Assembly (NCBI GenBank): GCA_964575975.1
Contig: CAZNTU010000213.1
Location: 1-9,689, forward strand
Reading direction: 5' to 3'
DNA length: 9,689 nucleotides
DNA from: G963674505 sp964575975
GTDB lineage: Bacteria > Desulfobacterota > Desulfobacteria > Desulfobacterales > SKZT01
The position numbers and the translations under genes were made by a program. Below the pieces are notes generated by a model. It saw only the letters and a program-made list of their open reading frames with translations, searched no databases and was not told the origin of the DNA. This document shows positions 1 through 6,382 of this stretch, in pieces (position 1 is the first letter of the stretch; every line of letters starts with the position of its first letter).

Positions 1-54
1 CACCTCTTTCATGGCTTTTTTGGACAACGAAATACCTTTTTGATACACCTGATA
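1..54 (-). other. Possible 3' end of a truncated gene, interrupted by repeat copy 1
   Basis: Read on the minus strand, one frame of the first 54 bases is open to the window edge and gives protein-like sequence (YQVYQKGISLSKKAMKEV). The frame enters repeat copy 1 directly upstream, so any gene here would have been cut by the repeat. I do not recognise the family with confidence; a transposase C-terminus is one guess. The stretch is too short to support a firm call. Confidence 0.15.
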
Positions 55-248
55 GGGGACGTTCGTTCCCAGCATGCCGAACGGCATGGAATTCGGAATT
101 GGAGGACGGGGGGAAAGGCATCCTTCGGGCGAGTCGTCGGATTTTTCAAAGGCGTCAAGCCGGATACGTCCCGGCCAGGCGATCCGACGGACGAGGTCGC
201 CGTCGGGGTTGTGAACATTGCGTTTCGCACGTACGGACGAACGTCCCC
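55..248 (+). repeat. Dispersed inverted-repeat element, copy 1
   Basis: This non-coding element is bounded by perfect 12-bp terminal inverted repeats: GGGGACGTTCGT at 55-66 and ACGAACGTCCCC at 237-248. The similarity of the two arms continues inward with mismatches, so the whole element could fold back on itself. A 53-bp core at 76-128 matches the core of copy 3 at 49 of 53 positions and that of copy 2 at 48 of 53. A perfect 7-bp hairpin (CATGCCG/CGGCATG) lies at 73-88. Long open frames exist on both strands here, but they follow from the lack of stop codons in GC-rich repeat DNA. A MITE-like element or a structured palindromic repeat fits best; no transposase is visible. Confidence 0.75.
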
Positions 249-500
249 CGTTACGGGTTCGGACGAGCGCCGAAAGACGGATCGGGACTTCAAGAACCTA
301 TTGAAGGACAAGAGCCCCGAAAGCGCACGGGACGAATGCGAAGGGACCGAAGGAGCCGTGTCCGGAGAACCGGTCCTCCGCGGGCGCGCCCCCAGAAGCG
401 CGCAATTTGCGCGCGCGGTGCAATCCGGCGGCGCGCCGACGCTGGAGGCCGGTTCGTCGGGTTTGTTCGGGGGACACTTGACGTTGCCGGTCCGTGCATT
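249..500. other. GC-rich intergenic stretch with palindromes, no gene seen
   Basis: Several frames are open on both strands, but none has a convincing start with a ribosome-binding site or recognisable protein content. The stretch is rich in palindromes. A perfect stem GCGCGCA/TGCGCGC with a 3-base loop lies at 398-414. Nearby, at roughly 363-380, is a nested palindrome with CGGAG/CTCCG arms around ACCGGT. It may be a degenerate extension of repeat copy 1 or a different repeat. Confidence 0.4.
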
Positions 501-587
501 GTCGAAATGCAATTTACATAAAGGTGCAATTGGTTGAATCTAGCGAGAAACGATATGTTGTCTGCAGTTGCCAAAAACCGGATTCAA

Positions 588-591
588 GAGG
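588..591 (+). promoter_or_regulatory. Shine-Dalgarno site of the antitoxin gene
   Basis: GAGG at 588-591, within AAGAGGAAA, lies 5 bases before the ATG at 597. It selects this start over in-frame ATGs further upstream at 534 and 555. Confidence 0.6.
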
Positions 592-596
592 AAACC

Positions 597-817
597 ATGC
601 AAGCCATAGAATTCGAGACCGTCATCGATCAAGACGGTCGTATTTATTTGCCGAAGGAATTCCGGCACGCCTACGGGAAATTCGCCCGTTTGGTTGTCCT
701 GTTCCCCGAGCAGGCAAAAACCGTTTCAAAAGGACGGCAACCGGAAGCGCCAAAGGAATTTCAGTTGCCAGTAGCGATCCTATACTTGATCGCTACGGCG
801 TGGAGCGAATATGGTGA
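597..817 (+). pseudogene. AbrB/DUF2281-like antitoxin, frameshifted, no toxin partner seen
   Basis: From the ATG at 597 the product begins MQAIEFETVIDQDGRIYLP and continues through a short strand-rich segment (KEFRHAYGKFARLVVLFPEQ). This is the pattern of small AbrB-like or DUF2281-type antitoxins, usually paired with PIN-domain toxins. The reading frame then breaks. The ATG frame runs into repeat copy 2, while the -1 frame gives GSAKGISVASSDP and stops at TGA 815-817. Joining the frames with one extra base near 741-744 restores RQPGSAKGI, which resembles the family's RxxGSAKG stretch, and gives a 73-residue protein of normal size. The next 280 bases are repeat copy 2 and hold no PIN-like gene, so this looks like an orphan, probably inactive antitoxin. 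Family assignment is from memory of the sequence pattern. A sequencing indel could also explain the break. Confidence 0.6.
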
Positions 818-835
818 AGGCCGGAGATGGACTAT

Positions 836-1102
836 GCGTGATGGGGGAAGTGGCGATTGGAGCGTGATAGCGGATGTTCGTTCCGAACTCGCCGAACGGC
901 ATGAGGTTCGGAATTGGAGGACGGAGGGAAAGACATCCTTCGGAAGCGTCGCAGGGCTGGTAAAGGCCGTCGAGCGGGATTCGTCCCGGCAGGCGGGAAA
1001 ACCGCAGGCGACTCGATGGACGAAGTCTCCATCGTGGTTTTGAACATGGCGTTTCGCATGATCGGAAAAAACGTCCCCCCATCGCAAGTCTCCCATCGCA
1101 GG
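836..1102 (+). repeat. Dispersed inverted-repeat element, copy 2
   Basis: This copy carries the 53-bp core at 891-943 and imperfect terminal arms. The left arm GATGTTCGTTCCGAAC (near 873-888) pairs with mismatches to the right arm ending ACGTCCCC (1071-1078). Outer arms starting GCGTGATGGGGGAAG at 836 and ending CCCATCGC at 1099 also resemble each other in inverse. Inside, 975-988 reads CGGGA-TTCG-TCCCG, a 5-bp stem with a UUCG tetraloop if transcribed. It shares a 13-base string (GTTCGTTCCGAAC) and a 14-base string (TTCGTCCCGGCAGG) with copy 4. Its right end touches the TAA stop of the DUF4276-like gene at 1103. Confidence 0.75.
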
Positions 1103-1789
1103 TTAAAAAATTGGGACCGCCAAATCCAATGATTCACAAAAAAGTCGCAGGCTTTCGTTGTTAAGAACATACTTCTCAAGCTCCTTCTTTTTCCCGAATT
1201 TTTTGCTCAATTCACTAAATTTGACGTATTCCCGCTCTTTTAATATTTTTTTCTCTTTTGATTTGAATTTCTTATTCAGTATGCGATTGAGTTCGCTTTT
1301 AGGATCGTTGATTTCACAAGTATCCTTCTTTCCATTCCAAAAAATTGTCAGAACCCAGGCTTCTGTTTCCTCTATTGCGATCGCAAAAAGCAACCGGTCC
1401 TCGAATTCATTGTTCATCCATCCTTTGATTTTCTCAATGACACTCTGGCGCATAAGCCTTGAATAGTCGGGATTATTCGACTTGTCAGGCCTATGAACGT
1501 CGTATCCTTTAACTTCCGCTTCAGCCGTATCAATATGGATCACGATGAATCTTTCCTCTTCAAGGCTGAAAAAATCCCTGAATTTGCTTCTCTGCCTGCA
1601 TGCATCCCTGACAAGTGCCCAGTTGCTGAACTTTTCGGGTGGCATGGTATGAAGGTCGGTTTCATCGAATTCGAATTCAGGCTGTAAATGCCGAATATCT
1701 TGGCTTATATCGACAGATAGTTTCCCCTTTAGAATATTTTCGAGTACAGCTACATCGCTCCTGCCTTCCGCAATGATCCCAATAAACAT
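1103..1789 (-). CDS. DUF4276-like / TOPRIM-like protein paired with the AAA ATPase
   Basis: This 228-residue protein is probably the effector partner of the upstream AAA ATPase. It begins with a strand and then IAEGRSD (E8, D12), the E-G-x-S-D pattern seen at the start of TOPRIM-fold and DUF4276 proteins. A second acidic strand, VIHIDTAEAE (D87, E90, E92), could give the remaining metal ligands. FAIAIEETEAW at about 136-145 resembles the conserved E-E-x-E-x-W segment I associate with DUF4276. The C-terminal third is lysine-rich and ends in NESLRLFCESL. No signal peptide or membrane segment is visible. The start is 27 bases after the AAA stop, with only a weak AGAGA upstream, so translation may be coupled. 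The gene order (OLD-like ATPase, then a separate TOPRIM-like protein) resembles PARIS (AriA/AriB) in outline, although AriB is DUF4435 rather than DUF4276. Nuclease activity is inference; the pairing is seen. Confidence 0.65.
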   Translation of the reverse strand: MFIGIIAEGRSDVAVLENILKGKLSVDISQDIRHLQPEFEFDETDLHTMPPEKFSNWALVRDACRQRSKFRDFFSLEEERFIVIHIDTAEAEVKGYDVHRPDKSNNPDYSRLMRQSVIEKIKGWMNNEFEDRLLFAIAIEETEAWVLTIFWNGKKDTCEINDPKSELNRILNKKFKSKEKKILKEREYVKFSELSKKFGKKKELEKYVLNNESLRLFCESLDLAVPIF

Positions 1790-1816
1790 TATGTTGTCTC
1801 TGTTTTTGAAGCCAGC

Positions 1817-2956
1817 CTAAAAATTCTTCGGAAGCCCCCCAATCAATCCGCGCATCCACATCTCGGAAAGTTTTAGTTTTCGCGTTGTTTTCGGTTTGTA
1901 TTTTATTCGTTTTGTTTTTGTCATTCCATTGTCGTTTCTGGATACAACAAAAAGCCGTTGTTCGTCATCGAGCAAATTCAAGCCGTCGAGAACGGCTGGA
2001 TTGTGCGTCGTGATTAACGCCTGCTTGTTGCCGGCTTTGGCAAGGGCGACCAGCTCCTTGGTCAAAGTACGGCAAATCATCGGGTTCACGGAATTTTCGA
2101 TATTGTCGATAGCGAAAAGAGAAGGGGTTTTTGAACTCAGAAACAAGACCAGGTAAAACATTACGTGCAATACGCCGTCATTTGCGTTCTCGGCGGAAAA
2201 CAGATTGTTCATGTTCTTTTTTTGCATGAACTTGTCTTCGAAGTACAACTTCGAGGAGCTGTTTCCAAGTTTGTGTCCTTTGAATTTTAAAGAATCGTTC
2301 TCGTCGATGACGGTTTCCTTGAGCCAGGAAATCATGTAGTTATATTTTTTAAGTGTTTCCCATTCTTCTTCCTTGAATTGGGAAAGCAATACATCCAAAC
2401 TCTCTCCGTTGATTCCCAAAGGCAATCTTTTGCTCTCCGAACGAAGACCTCGGAGAGCCTTCGTATTCAAATTGAAAATCAAATACTTGGTTAATCCGTT
2501 GAACTCTTTTACAATCCACGGCTCTTGAATTCTTTCTTTTCCGAATTCCCTATGCAATTCCCCGTGCAAATGAAGTTCCACTTCATCGATCAGGTATATC
2601 AAGGAATCATCCTTCCATTGGGAATAAATATCGTTTTCGTCCTTCGAATAAATCACGGAAGGCAATTCGAATTTCTCGTTATTTTCCTGAAATTCCAGGT
2701 CGATACGAATTTCATGTTTTTGCCGAATTCCCAGAAAAGAACTGAAGGTAAGGCTCGGCTTGGCGATCCTTACCCCCCGGTTGGACAGGCCCTCGACATG
2801 GAGTTCCATGGCCTTGGAAGCACTCGCCATACCGAGTGCCTCCAGAATATTGGTTTTCCCGCAACCATTTTCCCCGATGAAAATGTTGATCCTACCCAAT
2901 TCAATGGCGTCGTCATAGATGGATTTATAGTTTTTAATGGATAATTTCCTGAGCAT
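1817..2956 (-). CDS. AAA_15/AAA_21 (OLD-like) ATP-binding protein
   Basis: This 379-residue protein is a full-length ATPase of the ABC/OLD-like AAA_21 group. It opens with MLRKLSIKNYKSI and the Walker A FIGENGCGKTN (G28-T35). It continues through the LFSAENANDGVLHV signature-like region and has a Walker B variant LFAIDNIENSVNP, with DN in place of the usual DE. It ends with the switch histidine in LITTHNPAVLDGL and a C-terminus of SEMWMRGLIGGLPKNF. The open frame extends upstream to 3142, but the ATG at 2956 is preceded by GGAG at a 7-base distance, and the extra 62 residues are not family-like. The gene is first in a two-gene operon with the DUF4276-like protein. ATPases of this type act as sensor or gate for a toxic nuclease in several phage-defence systems; that role is inferred here. 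All core motifs are present and the frame is intact. Confidence 0.9.
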   Translation of the reverse strand: MLRKLSIKNYKSIYDDAIELGRINIFIGENGCGKTNILEALGMASASKAMELHVEGLSNRGVRIAKPSLTFSSFLGIRQKHEIRIDLEFQENNEKFELPSVIYSKDENDIYSQWKDDSLIYLIDEVELHLHGELHREFGKERIQEPWIVKEFNGLTKYLIFNLNTKALRGLRSESKRLPLGINGESLDVLLSQFKEEEWETLKKYNYMISWLKETVIDENDSLKFKGHKLGNSSSKLYFEDKFMQKKNMNNLFSAENANDGVLHVMFYLVLFLSSKTPSLFAIDNIENSVNPMICRTLTKELVALAKAGNKQALITTHNPAVLDGLNLLDDEQRLFVVSRNDNGMTKTKRIKYKPKTTRKLKLSEMWMRGLIGGLPKNF

Positions 2957-2963
2957 GGCCTTT

Positions 2964-2967
2964 CTCC
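2964..2967 (-). promoter_or_regulatory. Shine-Dalgarno site of the AAA ATPase gene
   Basis: On the minus strand, GGAG lies 7 bases before the ATG at 2956. It fixes the start well inside the longer open frame that begins at 3142. Confidence 0.65.
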
Positions 2968-3060
2968 AAATGGTTCGCGGGTAAAGATTACAACTAAAAA
3001 TGGTCGGTGCGGTATTGAAACTTCGCAAATGGAACCACAAGACCGGCAAAAACGAAAAAT

Positions 3061-3089
3061 AAAGTAACAGAAAGCACCCTTTATTGCAA
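3061..3089 (-). promoter_or_regulatory. Candidate sigma70-type promoter for the AAA/DUF4276-like operon
   Basis: On the minus strand, a -35-like TTGCAA (3089-3084) is separated by 17 bases from a -10-like TACTTT (3066-3061). This would give a leader of about 100 bases before the AAA start. It sits just outside the terminal arm of repeat copy 3. The match to consensus is moderate. Confidence 0.3.
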
Positions 3090-3102
3090 CGGATACCATT
3101 GT

Positions 3103-3330
3103 GGCAGGGGACGTTATGTTGCCGAAACCTACCGAACGGCATGGAATTCGGAATTGGAGAACGGCGGGAGAGGCATCCTTCGGCAGCGCAGTCGAACTTT
3201 CAAAGTCCGTCCGGCGGGGTTTGTCCCTGCAGATGAGCAAGCCGAAGAAAGAAGTCCCCGCTGGTGGATTTTCACACGTTCGGAACAAACCTCCCTTATT
3301 ATTCGCTATTACTCGACGTCCCCTATTGCC
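3103..3330 (+). repeat. Dispersed inverted-repeat element, copy 3
   Basis: The left end reads GGCAGGGGACGT (3103-3114). The right end, reverse-complemented, reads GGCAATAGGGGACGT (3330-3316), so the termini are inverted repeats with a 3-base difference. The 53-bp core is at 3131-3183. The outer motif TAGGGGACGT is shared with the left end of copy 1. The right half is more diverged and AT-richer than in the other copies. It fills the space between the AAA operon promoter and the 3' end of the radical SAM gene. The remaining 3331-3412 shows no gene and no clear stem-plus-T-run terminator. Confidence 0.7.
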
Positions 3331-3412
3331 AATCAAGGTCTGTATTCCCATAACGTCAAATACAAGAGCCAATCAATGATGAAGGTGTCGAATTCTGTGA
3401 ACCATCCAAAGT

Positions 3413-4804
3413 TCATTTCGCTCTTTCCGGCGGTCTGTTTCCGTTCGGGTAATAGTGTTCGATAAGAGAACGGTATTTTTTCATTCCGGATATTGTCTGC
3501 TTGCGTCTGCGGTCTCGATTGAGAAGTTCGAGTATGTTTAGAAATTCGTCTTTTTCCGACGGCGAAAGACGCCGAAATTTCCTCCACCATTCGTCGGCGC
3601 CGTTGTTTTTAAAGTCTTCGCGGTAAATGATATAGCGGTCGGGCATCGAAACTATTTTGTAGAATTCATGAATGTTTTTCCCGAACGCGGCCTTAACAAA
3701 TTCAGGATTGGGACTTACCAATCCGCGGGTCGCCTGCAAAACGCATTGAATACCGCGAAGCCAACGCCATTTCCATTTGGGCGAAACAAAACCGCGGCGA
3801 GTGTCCGTGATCGGGATATATCTCATTGGAAAACCGCTCACGCGGATGTCGTGTTCTTCGTTCAGTTCCACGTTTATCTCGAGGCGTCTATAGAATTCCT
3901 CCGGCGAATCGTTGAAATTATATAAAAGGTATGTTGTGAAGGTCCTGAAGTTCTGAGCGGACAACAAAGCGACGGCCTTTCGATAGTCGCGTTCCATTTC
4001 GGTCGAGAGAAAATCGAACGCGAGACGAATGGGTTTCATGGAAATTCGCCCCAAAGAGGCGGCCAAGATTGGCTTGCGGGCGATCAGGCGCGCGTCGATT
4101 CCCTGGTTGAAATCGACGGTCCTCTGCCGGCCATTCAATTTTGCTCCGCGTTCGAAACCCGATTTTTCAACCGTTCCAAGGCATTTATTTATATTTTTTA
4201 TTGCAAGAACGTTGTTGTCCATGATTACAAGATTTTGTTTTGTTCCATGCGTCATCTCGATTTCAGATATCTGTTCGTCCAAAGGTCCGAGAAGGCCGAA
4301 TTCCGGCTCCAGCTTGGGGACTGCGCAGAAATTGCATTTGCGAACGCATCCTTTCGAAATTCTGACAAAGTAGGCGTCTTCGGGTTGATATTTGTAATCC
4401 ATACCGTCGAGCATGGAGTAGTCTGGTATCAGACGAGCGATTGGCGGGCTGTCGTTTCCCAAAACCCCGGGCTTCTCGATTTGACCTTTGACAATCGTGC
4501 AATCTATCTCGTTTTCGATGAAATCGGGCAGAAGTGTCGCGCCTATGCCGCCGACAAAAATATCCTTCGGCGAATTGACGGAACCCGAATAGTAACGAAT
4601 GGTTCTCACCGTGCGAGGCAGCTCCCAGGTAAAAAGCGAGGATATGTAGATTCTATGCCAGTGCATTTCGCGTTTTTCCGGGGCGAGGCCTCGAACGAAA
4701 GTCACGCAGTCGCCCCGCTCCTTGTGGTACGTCGAGATTCTCATTAAGCCAAGCGGCGGGAACTTGGAACGGTAATCCGGCTCGACGAGAAGGATGTTGC
4801 TCAT
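3413..4804 (-). CDS. Radical SAM enzyme with partial B12-binding-like N-terminus
   Basis: This 463-residue protein is a radical SAM enzyme, which uses a [4Fe-4S] cluster and S-adenosylmethionine for radical chemistry. The cluster motif is GCVRKCNFC (C153, C157, C160; CX3CX2C). The N-terminal 130 residues (ILLVEPDYRSKFPPLGL, later FVGGIGATLLPD) resemble the Rossmann-like half found in B12-binding radical SAM proteins, but I see no DxHxxG cobalamin motif. The C-terminal part after about residue 330 is basic and aromatic-rich (KWKWRWLRGIQ). The ATG at 4804 lies only 4 bases after the stop of the GHKL ATPase, so the two are probably co-translated; the longer frame to 4864 would overlap that gene. 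It lacks the viperin CNFKCxxC pattern, so it is not a prokaryotic viperin. The substrate is unknown; a nucleic acid, nucleotide or partner protein is possible given the neighbours. Confidence 0.88.
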   Translation of the reverse strand: MSNILLVEPDYRSKFPPLGLMRISTYHKERGDCVTFVRGLAPEKREMHWHRIYISSLFTWELPRTVRTIRYYSGSVNSPKDIFVGGIGATLLPDFIENEIDCTIVKGQIEKPGVLGNDSPPIARLIPDYSMLDGMDYKYQPEDAYFVRISKGCVRKCNFCAVPKLEPEFGLLGPLDEQISEIEMTHGTKQNLVIMDNNVLAIKNINKCLGTVEKSGFERGAKLNGRQRTVDFNQGIDARLIARKPILAASLGRISMKPIRLAFDFLSTEMERDYRKAVALLSAQNFRTFTTYLLYNFNDSPEEFYRRLEINVELNEEHDIRVSGFPMRYIPITDTRRGFVSPKWKWRWLRGIQCVLQATRGLVSPNPEFVKAAFGKNIHEFYKIVSMPDRYIIYREDFKNNGADEWWRKFRRLSPSEKDEFLNILELLNRDRRRKQTISGMKKYRSLIEHYYPNGNRPPERAK

Positions 4805-4808
4805 GGCA

Positions 4809-6371
4809 TCAATTGTTTTGTTCGATCTGGTATTTCTTGAGAATAGCGTTCCTTGCCTTTTCAAAGTTCGTTTCGTCCAAGGCGTCGTACAGGAGGCTCA
4901 AAATTTCCGACACTATCTTTCGTTGCTTTTTGTCCAAGGAAGATTTCAGCGTCTGTCCCGTGAACTCGACATTGTTCGATATTTCCTCGAGAGCCGTCGA
5001 TAGCTTGTCCCGCTTTTCCGCAATGCGTTCCCGCTCCTCTGCAGGCCGGTCGGCCTTCTCTGCCGACTCGAGTTTCGCAATTTGCTTTCCGATTTTATCG
5101 CACAGTCTTTCTTTTTCCGTTTTCGACGCCAGGCCCGTTTCTTTTTTTCTTTCGACTTCGTCGAGTTGTTTGTCGGCGGCCGAAAAAAGCTTTTCGACGT
5201 CGGCGTTCCGCCCTTCGGACAAAGCGTAGGCTTCCCTGCTTCTTTCCTTTGCGAACTGTACCAGTTGCTCTCGGATGGAAAGCCATTCCTGCGTTTCTTC
5301 GAAATCGTCCCGATGGGCATTGGGAATCACGGAAGGATCTTGTATATGCACCTCTCCCATAAAATACCGGTTGAACCGGGCATAGCTCTCGGAAGCCAAA
5401 CGAAAGATATCGGTCATCCGTTCGGACAGTCCGATCCCAATATTCGATTTTCGCAGGCGCAGGCCGGCTACCGAATCGTTGCCGATTATTCCGGGGCAAT
5501 TGGTTTCCGCGTACCACAACCAAAATCGAGAATCCTTGGAGGCGTCCTCCGGCCAAAAACGAAGGCTGTTGATGTGAACCTTGTGTTTGCCTTGCGCCGT
5601 TGAATAAGTTATTTTCTTGTATGGTTTGAACAGCTCGTAGGAATTGCCGCTGCTTTCTATGATGATTCGCACTTCGGGCAGATATACTCCGGTCTTGTCT
5701 ATCCAATTGTAGAATTCTTTCGACCACGCGAAAGATTGCGTGTCGATAGGCAGTGGCGCTACTTGTTCGAGGTAATCTCGAACAGTCTTGGCGTTCAGAA
5801 ACGTATTGCCATTCGGATTGATGCACTGCATCGACACTTCGAGAAAGTTTTCGTTTTTCCGGCTCTTTTCCGCAGTAACGGAAACGTGCCTGTCGATAAC
5901 CTTTGAAAGCTCCTCGACTTCGCGGTTCTTGGGCAGCATGGACTCCCTGAGAGATCGGGCGTCGAAGGCGACCGTGCATACCTCCTGCTCTCCAAAATAC
6001 TGGGTTTTGAAGACGAGCGTGTCGCAATAGGCGATGCCGGCCAGCCTGCCGATGCCTCTGAAACCCGCATCGGACCGAAGGTCTTTCGCCGACATTCCAA
6101 TGTTCACGAGCTTTGCCCGAATAGCCTCGCGCGCAACTCCCAAACCGTTGTCCCTGACCGCGAGCGTTTTTTCTTTTTCGTCAACATGGATATGAATACG
6201 GCCAGCGCCTTTTTGAATAAATCCTTCGCCTTCGGCTTTGCGAATGGAATCGAAGGCGTTTTGGACGTATTCTCGAAGAGCATCGAGCGGATTGCGGTAC
6301 ATGCCGGTCGTTAACGTTTCAAGAACATATGCGCCTATTAAAGTGTTGTTGTTTTCGTTCGAAGGGTTCAT
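4809..6371 (-). CDS. Hsp90/MORC-like GHKL ATPase with C-terminal coiled coil
   Basis: This protein of about 520 residues starts with a GHKL (HATPase_c) fold. The N box is EYVQNAFDS (E34, N38), followed by DNGLG (D74-G78) and GFRGIG (G103-G108), all expected ATP-binding elements. A middle region of about residues 150-380 is Hsp90-like in position. Residues from about 400 to 490 are dense in E/K with long helices (ADKQLDEVERKKE, EKRDKLSTALEE) and probably form a coiled coil. The frame is open to a GTG at 6386 whose first base overlaps the HerA stop. I chose the ATG at 6371 because homologous sequence begins soon after it and a weak AAGTGAG lies upstream, but GTG 6386 with stop-start coupling is possible. 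ATP-driven clamp closing on DNA or on a partner is the likely role, as for MutL, MORC and Hsp90. It lies between HerA and the radical SAM gene in one operon. Confidence 0.88.
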   Translation of the reverse strand: MNPSNENNNTLIGAYVLETLTTGMYRNPLDALREYVQNAFDSIRKAEGEGFIQKGAGRIHIHVDEKEKTLAVRDNGLGVAREAIRAKLVNIGMSAKDLRSDAGFRGIGRLAGIAYCDTLVFKTQYFGEQEVCTVAFDARSLRESMLPKNREVEELSKVIDRHVSVTAEKSRKNENFLEVSMQCINPNGNTFLNAKTVRDYLEQVAPLPIDTQSFAWSKEFYNWIDKTGVYLPEVRIIIESSGNSYELFKPYKKITYSTAQGKHKVHINSLRFWPEDASKDSRFWLWYAETNCPGIIGNDSVAGLRLRKSNIGIGLSERMTDIFRLASESYARFNRYFMGEVHIQDPSVIPNAHRDDFEETQEWLSIREQLVQFAKERSREAYALSEGRNADVEKLFSAADKQLDEVERKKETGLASKTEKERLCDKIGKQIAKLESAEKADRPAEERERIAEKRDKLSTALEEISNNVEFTGQTLKSSLDKKQRKIVSEILSLLYDALDETNFEKARNAILKKYQIEQNN

Positions 6372-6382
6372 GACGACAAGTC

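Noticed and set aside
40..537. Long overlapping open frames on both strands at 9-574
   Set aside because: They cover repeat copy 1 and GC-rich palindromic DNA. No frame has a supported start or recognisable protein, and the same repeat elsewhere gives different frames.
836..1102. Repeats as integron attC sites between gene cassettes
   Set aside because: Their position between modules suggested it, but no GTTRRRY/RYYYAAC core sites are present, the elements are longer than typical, and no integrase is seen.
1060..1105. Terminator for the AAA/DUF4276-like operon
   Set aside because: On the minus strand a G-run and ACGTTTTTT follow the stop codon, but I see no compact stem directly before the T-run.
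3413..4804. Radical SAM gene as a prokaryotic viperin
   Set aside because: The cluster motif is CVRKCNFC with a B12-binding-like N-terminal region; viperins have a different motif and are shorter.
5095..6027. 310-residue minus-strand open frame within the GHKL gene
   Set aside because: It is a different frame of the GHKL gene; Arg/Gln-rich composition and lack of motifs mark it as a shadow.
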